Source: Amoebophrya sp. AT5.2
Taxonomy: Eukaryota; Sar; Dinophyceae; Syndiniales; Amoebophryaceae
Assembly (NCBI GenBank): GCA_005223375.1
Contig: RXOD01003817.1
Span: forward strand, 1-56,044
Reading direction: 5' to 3'
DNA length: 56,044 bases
Within the stretch, counting starts at the first letter, position 1, and each line of letters begins with the position of its first letter. Below, piece by piece: positions 32,601 through 42,400 of the stretch. A program made the translations under genes and the position numbers. The notes beneath the pieces were generated by a model. It was not told where the DNA came from. It searched no databases and saw only the letters and a list, made by a program, of their open reading frames with translations.

Positions 32601-35600
32601 TGGGGGCGGTTGTCGCTTTGTTCGGCGCCGTCATCTTCGAGATCTGTGGCTGTATGTTCGGCGCTACAACTTTGAGTGTCCTCTACTTCTGTGGGAGGTT
32701 GTTCTTCCGCTCTAGGGTGCTCTACTTGCTCTTGCTCACAGGCGCCGCAGTCATCACTTTGCAATGGCGTCCCGTGCTCTTGGTCGTCAGCCTCGGCATC
32801 TTCGCGGCCCTCGCCAACTTTACCCTTTTCATCGTTGACAACTTTGTCATCGTGTTCCGAAATGATTACTTCGTTCCGCACCTGCTGTGTCCCAGCGTCT
32901 GCGTCACCATCGTTCTCGTTGTCGCGGCTACTAGGTTCCTGTCGCGGTACCGGTACCGCCTCCGGCTCATTGGCTGAACGAGGCTCCTGTACAACAGAGG
33001 ACATCGACTCCGCGGTCGAGGCAGGGCCAGTCGCCGAGTTCCTCGGGCTCTGGAGGATTGATTTGTTCCTGTCGCGCTCCACAACCGGAACTGACTCCTG
33101 ACACGAGGACGGCGCATTTATTTTGGCATGTGGGAAGCTCGGCGTCGTTGGACCTGGAGATCCTCGCGGGGGTGCTGGTGGTGGTCCGCCTCGATAATAT
33201 TGCTGACCACCTCCCCCGACTGCGCCACCGCCCATCGGCCCAGCGCGCGGCTGCACCGTAGCGTGAATCTGGGCCATCCCGAACCCCCCTGCTCCCCCGT
33301 AGAAGCCCCCGCCTCGGCCCCACGCGGGCCCGCTCAAGACGTGGCCCAGTCCCGCTTGGCGAAGGATCTTCTGCGCCGCGAAGTTAACCTGTCCATGAGC
33401 CTGCGAGGCGGTCCGAACTTTCTGCAGGGCCTCCAACTTTCCCTGCACCACCTCCTGGAACGCACGCCCGAAGTCATCTACCCCCTTGCGGTACCAGAAA
33501 TTCTTTGCATTGTCCTCCAGCTTCGCCATCGGCGGGAGGCTGTGCAGGTTGGATTGCCGGGTCTGGGTCTCGCGACTCTTCAGCTTCGTTGCCTTCGTCT
33601 GCGTAGCACCGTCGACCCGTACTGCGGAGGCTGGTGTGTCGCGCGGCTTGATTTTGCTGGCCGGAATCCACGAAGCTGCAGCGTCCGTATTCGCAGCTCG
33701 CACTTCCTCGACGACCACCTGCTGCACCTGCTCTTGGTCTTGCTCTTGGAGATCGTAATTATTATGGTCGCGATCCTTTTGATTGGCTTCATCGGCTCCG
33801 GGCGCATCCCCAGCTGCCGAAAGAACATGCTCCATGTCCATAACCACATCTAATTGCTGAGTTGTAGTAGTGGCAGCATCCTTAGCGTTCATCTTCGTTT
33901 GTTTCTTCCGTGCGCGTTCCTGCTCCCTTAGAGCGTCCGCGGTTTTCCTCCCGCTTGCCAGTGCTGCTGATACAGAAGCGAAATCAACTGCGGTGGAGTT
34001 TCTGCCGGAGAAACCGCCCTTGGAATTTCTTGGCATTGTCCCGCACTCCTCCTCAACGTCTTCGCTTCCCGCGTCGCTTTCGTCTTCTTCTTCGTCCAAT
34101 TCTTCCCACTCATCCAACGGGTTGAACAGTTCCTCGATCGTGACCTGATCGCCGTTTCCCGTAGCCGCTGCGAGACTGCCCAAACTCGCCCAGTGCACCC
34201 CGTGCTCCACGCCCCCCTCGCGGTCCATTTTCCCCGTGGCCTCTGTGATCAGTTGAAACAAGCTCTCCGGACGCTCCAGCAAACGGGAACACACTTCCAG
34301 ACATGCGAACTGCAGTTCCCGCGCCTCACGCTCACGCTCCCCATCGGCGGGCGTTGCGGTTGTATGGAGGGACCGCTCCTGTTCGTCCCCGGGCGAAGTA
34401 GAAGTAGAAGACGCACCGCCGGGAGCTGGAAAGGGTGCATGAAGATGTGCCGCTGTAGAGAGATGAGACGACCCCGAAGTAGTACAGCCTGTACTCGCGA
34501 AAGAGTGATCGAGCATGCTCAAGCTCATCTGGGACTGGTTCAGTAAAGATTCCTCGACCCGCTGCCTCGTGACCTCTGTCGCGATTTTTGCGCTGTGCGG
34601 AAACCTGGTGGCGCTACGACCCGACGCTGTTTTTGTCTCACCGCAGGGAGACTGCGATTCATCTGTGTTCAGCGAGAGTGACGGAGTAGAGCGAACCTCC
34701 TCAGAACCGAGACGACCTGCACCTTCCCTTACTTGAGCGGCGCTGTCGCTCGCCCAGGCGATTGCCTCCGCAACCTTCGCCGCATGAACAAGGCTCTTCG
34801 GCTTTATCTCGGGCACTGAGGTGGATGAGGACGTCGACGGCGTTGCACCGGGTGGTGCTGGCGGCGGGGCCAGGTGTTGCTTCTTCGGAACCGGAAACTG
34901 GAGATCAAACCCGCTACCCTTTAGTCGAGCTTTCATGCTCGTCAGCTTGGCGGCTGCAGCAGCAGCCCGCTTCTTCCGAGCCTGCTCGTTCATTTCTGCG
35001 GACGATGCTCTGCTACTTTTAGCGCCGGCGTCCGGTTTTTCGCTCGCACAAGGCGCCCCCTGGGTGGGGTCTGGCCCTGCTGCAGAAGTGTCCTTCTGCA
35101 TCAGAGCTTCACTGCTCGGAGCTGGTGCCAGCGTCTCCGTGGAAACAATTGTTCTGCCGCCGTGCTCCTTCTGGATGGTACAGTCGGCCGCGATCTTCAC
35201 CTCTGCTGCTGGAGACGGCGGCGCTGCATCATTGTTCACATTTCCGTGGCTACCAGCGTCGCCCTCGTTTGTTAGCTCCTTTGTCGCAGTTGAGGTCGGA
35301 GGCGCGCCCGCTCGAGACGAACCGTCCACCGGCGACGCCTTCTCGACCAAGCTTTCATCAGCAGGCACAACTACATCACCCCCGGCATGCAAGAGTTGTT
35401 CCGGCTTGTCGATAATCTTGACCTCCGAGGTTGACGATGATGAAATCTGAGCCTCCCCAACATTCGCCGGGGACGCGCGATGACTTTCTTCCGCTGGGCT
35501 TTCCGATTTCGGCACGAGAGCAGGGTCGCTCTCATCCGTTACGAATGGCACCGGGGTTGCATCGACATCAATCTGCAGCGACACTTTGTTTCGGCGACTT

Positions 35601-36373
35601 GACGCCTTCATAACTCCACCCGCTTTCAGCTGGAGCGACAACTGGTGTGGCCCCACGGATTCTTCAAGCACGAATGCATCCGGAGCTCCCCATTCCGATG
35701 CAAAGTTGTTCAACGAGCTTGGAACGCCGCTCGAGACTTGCGAAGAGGACGCAGCCGCAGTACCGTCGAGCGCGACGCTGCTTCCCCCGGGAGGCTGATC
35801 AGCAGTTAGCGTGCCTTCCCCCACACCTCCCCCCGCGAGAGGATCCTCAGGAGGAGCTGCAGCTGCGTCTTCGGCACTATTTTTGTGTCCCTCGACCTCA
35901 GCATCTTCCTCCAGCACCCGTCCGAGTGGTTCTGTTCGCGCGAAAAGTTGTTCCGCGTCCTCCGTTTTCTTTCTCAAGCTCAACGCAGACGGAGACTGCC
36001 CGTCGGAAAGTACGGCTTGCACGCAACTGTATGAGTCAGCTCGGAGAAGAACCGCCCCCGGCTCCGCAAAATCCTCAGCCTGGTTTTGTAGGTCGTCGCT
36101 GACCGCCGAGAGCACGCCGGTGCCGGTGCCAGGGGTGGTCGGATATTCGTCAATGGAGGTGTACTTGCGGACATTCGATATCGAACTTCCACGGGGCCCG
36201 GGTGGCGGTGGCCTTGGTGTACTAGCCATCATGGCACCAGTCTCCCCGCATTCTTTGACGGAGCGGAGGTGAGTCGGTGAAGTTTGCGTGATGTCACTCC
36301 AAACACGATCTGGATCTTCGCCGGAAGACATAGTCGGACTGTGAAAAATTGGTCTTGGTAGCTGCAGCATCAT
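29639..36373 (-). CDS. Giant low-complexity protein with two Tyr/Gly-rich blocks
   Basis: A single 6.7-kb exon coding 2,244 residues from the first ATG at 36373. A better start may be the ATG at 36331 (MSSGEDPDRVWSDI), because a strong acceptor (CAATTTTTCACAG) ends at 36339, seven bases before it. Most of the chain is disordered Ser/Ala/Glu/Pro. Possible folded parts are a helix near residues 680-720 (LQFACLEVCSRLLERPESLF), an acidic run (EEWEELDEEEDESD context), and a helical, conserved-looking segment near 954-1020 (NFWYRKGVDDFGRAFQEVVQ onward to AGLGHVLSG). A Gly/Tyr/Trp-rich block at about 32160-32560 and a second at about 29900-30210 lack RGG clusters and resemble prion-like domains of RNA-granule proteins. 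Ser repeats occur near 31560-31680. Function unknown; RNA granule role is inference from composition. Its 5' end lies only 67 bp from the next gene's stop. Confidence 0.75.
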   Translation of the reverse strand: MMLQLPRPIFHSPTMSSGEDPDRVWSDITQTSPTHLRSVKECGETGAMMASTPRPPPPGPRGSSISNVRKYTSIDEYPTTPGTGTGVLSAVSDDLQNQAEDFAEPGAVLLRADSYSCVQAVLSDGQSPSALSLRKKTEDAEQLFARTEPLGRVLEEDAEVEGHKNSAEDAAAAPPEDPLAGGGVGEGTLTADQPPGGSSVALDGTAAASSSQVSSGVPSSLNNFASEWGAPDAFVLEESVGPHQLSLQLKAGGVMKASSRRNKVSLQIDVDATPVPFVTDESDPALVPKSESPAEESHRASPANVGEAQISSSSTSEVKIIDKPEQLLHAGGDVVVPADESLVEKASPVDGSSRAGAPPTSTATKELTNEGDAGSHGNVNNDAAPPSPAAEVKIAADCTIQKEHGGRTIVSTETLAPAPSSEALMQKDTSAAGPDPTQGAPCASEKPDAGAKSSRASSAEMNEQARKKRAAAAAAKLTSMKARLKGSGFDLQFPVPKKQHLAPPPAPPGATPSTSSSTSVPEIKPKSLVHAAKVAEAIAWASDSAAQVREGAGRLGSEEVRSTPSLSLNTDESQSPCGETKTASGRSATRFPHSAKIATEVTRQRVEESLLNQSQMSLSMLDHSFASTGCTTSGSSHLSTAAHLHAPFPAPGGASSTSTSPGDEQERSLHTTATPADGEREREARELQFACLEVCSRLLERPESLFQLITEATGKMDREGGVEHGVHWASLGSLAAATGNGDQVTIEELFNPLDEWEELDEEEDESDAGSEDVEEECGTMPRNSKGGFSGRNSTAVDFASVSAALASGRKTADALREQERARKKQTKMNAKDAATTTTQQLDVVMDMEHVLSAAGDAPGADEANQKDRDHNNYDLQEQDQEQVQQVVVEEVRAANTDAAASWIPASKIKPRDTPASAVRVDGATQTKATKLKSRETQTRQSNLHSLPPMAKLEDNAKNFWYRKGVDDFGRAFQEVVQGKLEALQKVRTASQAHGQVNFAAQKILRQAGLGHVLSGPAWGRGGGFYGGAGGFGMAQIHATVQPRAGPMGGGAVGGGGQQYYRGGPPPAPPRGSPGPTTPSFPHAKINAPSSCQESVPVVERDRNKSILQSPRNSATGPASTAESMSSVVQEPRSANEPEAVPVPRQEPSSRDNENDGDADAGTQQVRNEVIISEHDDKVVNDEKGKVGEGREDAEADDQEHGTPLQSDDCGACEQEQVEHPRAEEQPPTEVEDTQSCSAEHTATDLEDDGAEQSDNRPQQTKRESMASASAGHQQYGAHSGGGYNYNGYGSHGGGWGAPPTGAGMMHPMHLNAGGPWGPYPNAGGYSYGGYKGGGWGGGGKGGYNYSFNGGYHHGMGAGGYWPPHSGPHGWGGPQWGQHPSGAYGVGYHDNYGYKYPGGEKGVDAQPPPPPDRPGGSPSSKTSDAAGDALASSNSEVPPPPQEDGAAESARRAGEGEGQTVANLETETETTPDETGNSSRADNGESDHGHATQRDAAAHGERNCSQSNCLVQVEHQKEEHPQPETSRTPQAAKHLRRPEVEVQPSANSFLSFTPRSTTSSSSGSSSHSSGSALGSSSGCSSSVSGSTSSSCSSSCESSPDLSLSSSPGVLSLSSSPDLSSLSRISDAACSPPYAGRRGGKKASEEGMAEEANEFVSSRTLDLNRIRSATPPRITPTSPDLGAVESVDVGHRPAETTTRVEVLFGEASSINARKHDREVVTEKEQHGGMVQPELIELPRQTGRSAQGASLSCAEGGIAAAPPSRTAASSSRLRSADETKSKDRADPISTKSTIKKQKSKAAKNSWIHQSTNNQDAATPTDASSWAAKPNMLSALFEDTSNSVDHLLDNDVAGGDTDTTSTSVEGVPSSCPPSCKSVAGFATFRRRRTRGLSLGTIDEEQEGASDVDEISAAASENASSTLECYAGALGTGNAHEGEGTKVATRTDSASSGSAAEEELLKDFRPKSLMNSVYKDTVLHRPETKAMRNTRLSMNPNSRSSNSKASNPPSAADGGASMELSDNGIVEEGAANADEAGCTDRKNKSQNREQAVSLGQHDDVGLGYYGKGAAGCNQYDFNWGKGVGFDGVAAHQYGTMYYNFDGSSYHGYHGGCKDGYYPQFHNHNKHVGSKFGGYGGMKASGYNMKGGGGFGGAVGYYGHGSWGGKRNPKGSASWEADVPPGPSRRGYGKMEGGPAAGSDENHDDVGDGEEVASAAAGRSSSTDGATPDKLPDIAVPARSSSPPGATGGS

Positions 36374-36440
36374 TTCGATTTCGATATTTCGTTCATTATA
36401 GTGGCGAAAAAATTAAATTGCATGAAAACACGATCTAAAT
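36374..36440. other. Very short intergenic spacer
   Basis: 67 bp separate the stop of the upstream methyltransferase-like gene from the ATG at 36373. It is AT-rich and contains a minus-strand ATG-started nine-codon frame (about 36395-36369) overlapping the annotated start. No AG acceptor follows its T-rich run, but one exists at 36339-36341 inside the annotated gene. Confidence 0.6.
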
Positions 36441-39400
36441 CTACTCCGTCTTCAACATCATCTTCTCGAACGAAATAATATGAGAAACGACCAACTCATT
36501 TCTTTGAAGGAAGAAAGAATACTCCAGGCTCGGTATGCGTATGGTCTGTTTGGCGGAAGTATTTGAATCGTCCCCCCTGGCGCCGATTTCCGTCATCACG
36601 GTGTCCACGATACCATCGACCACCTCGAACACGACCTCCTCCGCCGGGCTCAAGATTCCCCCGAAGCCCTCCACTCCGGCTGCGCCCGCGGCCTCATCCT
36701 CGGCGGACGGGCGTGTTGCAGTAGATTCTTCGTTCCCTGGAGCTTCTCCGGAGGGGGCCCCCTGGCCCTGATGCGGCGCTTTATTTTCGCTGCTGCTACT
36801 TCCAACAGCAGTTCCGCTGATATTGCTGTACTCCGGCCACCCACCCGCTCCACCGTGCAGGTGTTGGTGCTCCGACCATGAGCATGTCGATAAGTTCATC
36901 AACGAGTAGTTCATTGTTTCAAAACTCATGCTGGTATTGTTCCCGCTGACGTGACTCGTGTTCATCAAATCTGCTGGAGTAGGATTCGTGGCAGCTCCAC
37001 CTCCTGCAGAGGATGTATTCGGGCTCCACGCGTTGCCCCAGGGACCGGTGCTGTGCGCGGCGCCAGTGCCCCAAGCCATCATCATGTTCCCGTGCTGATG
37101 TTGCGTCGTGTCTAGTTGTTCCGTGCCCTGTCCCTGGCGTTGCTGGGGGTGTTGCCAGCAGTTCTCACCACCGTAGCTGCCGGCAGCATATTGGTTGTCG
37201 TACGAAGCTGTATGATGACTTGCACCGCCGCCGCTGTAGCTGTAGCCATTGTATCCAGCGACGTTCTTCCCGCCGCGGGCAGTAGCTCCTCCATGATACG
37301 AAGCATAGTGACCTGCAGCTCCTGCACCATAAGGCTCGTTGTAACCCGTTTCGCCCTGCATGTTGTAGGCGTCGGACGAGTTTCCATGGTACCCGGAGTA
37401 GGCGGAGCCACCGTTGCTGTTGTACAACCCCCCGTGAAGATTATACCCGGTAGAGACCTTTCCGCCCCCACTTTTCCCACCAGCACCTCCATGGCCCCCA
37501 GCAGCACCCCCACCAGCACCAGCGCTGTACGGGGTGTTTTTGTAATCGTGATACAGCGACGTAGACGACCAACTCTGGCGAAGCTGATGTTGTTCCCCGT
37601 TGCGGCCTTTCGATGAGGCTGCGCCGGAGCTGCCGCTTCCGATCATGCTGTTTCCATAGCAGCTGTATCCGCCTTGGTTGTAGTGCATCTTGTGACGCAT
37701 CGCGTCGCGCGTCTTCTTCGGGGCGGCCTTCATGAGGCGGAGCATGAAACGGTCGTACGACTCTGGATCCACTTTGCGGTTGATGACAAGGTGCAGCGGA
37801 TTTTTGCCGGTGCCCTCAGGCGTTGGATCATCCTCGTCCTGTCCCCCCGCAGCGTCGCCGTCGCCGAACAGCTCGAGATCGGGCTCCAACCCCGGCGGTG
37901 GGGTTGGCACTCGCGGGGGAACACGTTTCGAGCCATCCAGAGTGGGAGTCGTCTCGGCTACCATCTTCTCGTCGCCGGGAGAGCCGCGCACTTCGCAAAC
38001 TTCTTCGGCGCTCTCCTTTGTCAAACCTGGAGCCTCGGCTTGCTCGTCCTTCACCTCCTCCGGCACCGCAGAAGCAACCTGATCACCAGTTGGTGCCCCT
38101 TCCTCTGTGCCTTCGCTTCGAGCAGAAGGTCCGGCCGCTTGCTCCTTTTCGTCGTCCTCATCCAAACCTGCATCGGGAGCTTTAGCCGCTGCGCCCCCAG
38201 CAGGCTCTCGTACACCATTCGACTTTTGGTCCGTGAAATCAGCCACCTCCGCGGGGGACATCGCTTCTGCTTCTGCTTCCTCGTCCGCAACTACCGCAAC
38301 AAGTGCCGCTCCGCTGGGAGCAGCAGCAGCAGCTTCATCTGTTGCTAGAGGACCACGCGTTTCTTCTTTTTGGTCGACTTCGGCTCCTGAGCAGACCGCC
38401 AGCGGTTTCTTTTTCCGCTTCTGCTTCTGCAGTTCCCGCTTCGCTTCGTTCACGAAGCAAAAAACGTGGTCGTTCTCGTACAGCTCGCCCCAGAGCTTTC
38501 TGTGCACCCGTCCCGACCCACAGATGTCGTCGTAGAAGGAGGCGAAGCCCAGCTCCGACCAATCGTACTCGAACTCCGCAATTTCCCGCAGCACGTGCCG
38601 ATTGCCGCGCAGGATGTCCTTCTGCTTCTCCATGTACTCCACCTGCTGCGCGACATCCTCCGACAAGGCGCTGCCGGCCGTGATGGCCGCGGCGAGGAGG
38701 CAGCTGCCCACATACTCGCAGTCGGAGGCGTCCGCCCCGCGCTCGGCGGAGGGGGGACGGTAGTTGTAGCCGCCGTTGTACTTGATCCGATGCTGGGCGA
38801 CCACCTCTGCGTAGGTGGTGGGGCGGGGGGGAGGCGGTTCCCCGTTCCCGTAGGCAGTGGGGGCGGTCGCGACCGGCGCTCCCGCAGAAGATCCGGCGCT
38901 GAACGAGCGGCTGCTGTGGCTCAGCATTTTGGCGTCGCCTGCTGCTGTTTGCTGCGCGCCCGTGCCGCGCGCCGCGGACGTGCTGCAGCTGCTGTCCTTG
39001 GCATTATTCAGGAGCGTGGGCAGCGGCGCCGGCGGCGGCGCGAAGTAATTCGCCGGCATTGCAAAGCCAAACTCGCTCGCACCGGCATACATGTTAGCCA
39101 AGTCTTGGTACTGCTGAATCGTGGTCGTACAGTCGTAGTACGAGGTGTTTGCCCGCTGCTGCATTTGGTTCTGGGCAGGGGCGGCACACGAGATCGAAGA
39201 AGAAATATTCCACCAGTCCGGATCCAGCGTGTGGGTGTAGCCAGGACGAGCAGGCGCAGCCGCAGCTGACTCTTGCGCTTGGAGCGGACGACCGCCAACA
39301 GCGGTACAACCCGGCGCTGGTGGCGCCTTGATTTTGCCGCCCTTCCCAGTTGCTGCGGGAGCAACGTCGGCTCCCCTGCTGCAGGAACTGGCCTCCTGAT

Positions 39401-42400
39401 GGCGCGCGACATAAGTGACGGACCCATCGGGATTGGTGGCGAAAAAACTTTCCTTCGTGGGTGCTTTACGCTTACCGCCCTTGTGACCAACGACCGTCGT
39501 TTCCTGCCCAGCTAACTTCTCACTTTGATTATCGCCGGCGCCGGCTGCAGACGCATCTGCGTTTCCAGCTGCTTCGTCCGCATTTTCGTTGCCGTTTGCA
39601 CCAGCTGCAGCTGGTTCTACTGAAGCTTCCACAGCAGCTCCACCACCACCGCCAGCGACTCGCAGTTTTTCTTCAGCGTCAGCGTCAGGGTCACCCTCGA
39701 CGGCGGTACTAGAGGACGGCACGTCGTCAGCGTCACGATTAGCTCCAGGACAGATGGTCGGGGGCACACCCAACGTCACTACCCCGTCGTCACGATCTTC
39801 TTGATCCGCAGAAGTTGCGCTCTCGATGTTTTCGTTTTCTGCTCCTCCACCCTCTACAGTTTCATCATCAGGCCCGACCAAGAGAACCTCTCCTGCGTCC
39901 TCCTTCTCCTCGACGACATTCACTTCGCGGCGGCCAGCAGCACGAAGTTCCTCCAGAGTCGAAGTGCGCATATGCTCTACGACCGCCGTGCCCCCCTGGT
40001 CGGCGGTGGCGCTTCCCTTGTCAAGCGACGCGGTGCTATCTTTGACGCCTGCTTCAGCACCGCCGCCCCGCGTGAGTTGCTCACGGGATTCAGCACTTCC
40101 TTCAGCAGTTTCTTCACGAATCTCCCCGTATTCAGATTTTTCAGCTGCGAGCGTTCCACTCGCCTTCGTCCTCAACGGCCCTCCGGACGATGCAAGACTT
40201 TCGCTAACAAGCTTGCTCTTCGTGTCGCTCCCTGCGTCAGAGTCGCGTGGCGCCGGCGCCGGGGTCTCTGTTGTAGTGCTGAAGCCCGCCTGAGCTTCAT
40301 CTTGTTCCATGCTTGATGCTGTGGCTTCTTTGTTCGACGTGGTGGACTTTGATACAACCGGTGGTGCATCCTTCGTTCCACTTTCGGCTTCCTTGTTCGC
40401 AAGCGCATCTGGCGGCTTCTGCTCCTTTTTGTGGTCCATGAATCGAATACGGCTCCTCTCGATATTGATGCACTTAGCGGGCTGCGGGATCTCATGCTGC
40501 TGAGAATGAGAACCCAGCGTAGAAGCGAGAGCGACAGACGCTGCCGAACCTGCAGCTTTTCCGTTCGCAACGGGGGTTCCCTTGGCGGCTGCGGCACTTC
40601 CTTTCACGCCGAACAACAGGTTCCCTTGTTTCGAGCAGTCTTTACCGGTTTTGCTGCCCCCCTTGCCGCCAAAACCAGTAAGCGCCGCATCCTTCCCCGC
40701 AATGGAGGACAATACACCAGACGATGAGGGCAGGAGCAGCGAGGTGCTCTTACCCGATACCCCCTTCGCTCCGTGCTTACCCAGGTGCATCTGCTGCATC
40801 TGCTCCGACGAGCCCTTGCCGTAGCTCTTGCTTTTCGACGAAGAGGAAGACGGAAACGAAGTTACGAGAGCACCCTTTCCTCTTGTTTGGTCCTCCGATG
40901 CAACAGCGGCTGAAAACGAGTTCGATTTTCCCGCACAGGCGAACCCGGAGGCACTCGACCCCCCTGCTACGATGTCCTCCTTGGAGTTCCTTCTGCTTGG
41001 ACCCGCCGAACTGCAACTGTGTTCTGCTTCTCCGTAGCGGTTACCACCCTTTCCGGGGGCACGACCCTTGCTAGTCTCGCGCGCCTTCAAAGCAAGCTCC
41101 CGCTCCTCTACTTTCTGCAAGTAAGTCTGAAACTCGTCCGGAAGTCCTTTGAATCCGGCCTTCGCGACTTCTTTATTTTCGGTTTCCACGACCCTTGATG
41201 TGTCCTCCTTTTCATCGGCTTCCCGCGGCATTCCTGCTGCATCTTCAATTTTCTTGTGGTCATCACCTTGTCCACCTCCTTCGTCATCGAGCCCATCCAG
41301 CGAGCTCGTCTTGGACTCCGAGCTGGAGGCCGTCGCTCGTCTACCGGAAACCCGATTTTCAGCATCATGCTCCTGCTCCGCTGCTGCCGCAGAAGCAGTG
41401 GCTGTACTCGTTATCTTCGCCCCCTTCGTCGTAGACGCGGACGTCGAAGCCGAAATCGCAAAGGTTGTCGTCCAGACGCGAACGCCGTCGCCGAATGTCT
41501 TTTTTGCGTTAAACTCAGCAACCGTGCTTTCCGCCATTTTCCGGCTCGAAAACCGGACGATGCCGCAGTCCCCCACAATGGCGACGTCCACGACCCGAGC
41601 GTACGTGGAAAGCAATTCTTTCAGTTCCCGTGCCTTCAAGAAAATGTCTTGCTCGGGCCCGGCTTTCATCGCTGTGGAACTCGCGTTCGTGTTCGTCCGA
41701 ACGTTGTTGGGTCCTCTCGAAGCACATGAAACCGGCTTCTGCTCGCCGTGAGCGTCTGCTTCGCCGACGTTGTCCACTACTTCGCCTCCTTTCCCCCCGC
41801 CGCCCGACAACGACAGGCCTTGCGGCACCGGTTTGATGAAGCCGAAACACTTTCCGCACTGGAGGCTTTCGCTTTCGTCCTCCTGCAGCAGCTCGTGTCT
41901 TCTTTGCGAGCTTTGCTCGTGCACCAGGCGCAGTTTTTCCACGCGCTCCAGCATGTCGTTGATTTTCCCGTCTACCTCCCGCGTTCGGAACGCGTCCGCC
42001 GCTTCCAGCACCTCGTGCTCGCTGGCTTCGTCGTAGCGCGACGTGGTGAGGTCGAAAAACTGGTCCACCAGGATTCCGTGCACGTTGATCTTTTCGTACT
42101 TCTCGCGGTCGAAGCCCGCGGCGCACACGTAGAAGCTGCCGTCCAGGATGTTGTAGTAGTCGGACTTGATCTCCTTCACCTTCGCGAACAACAAGTGAAT
42201 CAAGGTGAACAACCGGACCGAGACGCGTTTGTACCAGATGGTCTGCACGTCCCCCGGGTTGTCCTTCCAGCCGAAGCGGAAAATCAAAATCCCGTTCTGC
42301 TGCAGCTTGTGGAAGCCGAGCGAGAACTGCTTCACGAGCAGGCTCCACACGCCGTGCTGCTTGCTGCGGCAGCGGATGCCGCGGTACTTCTTGTCCCAGG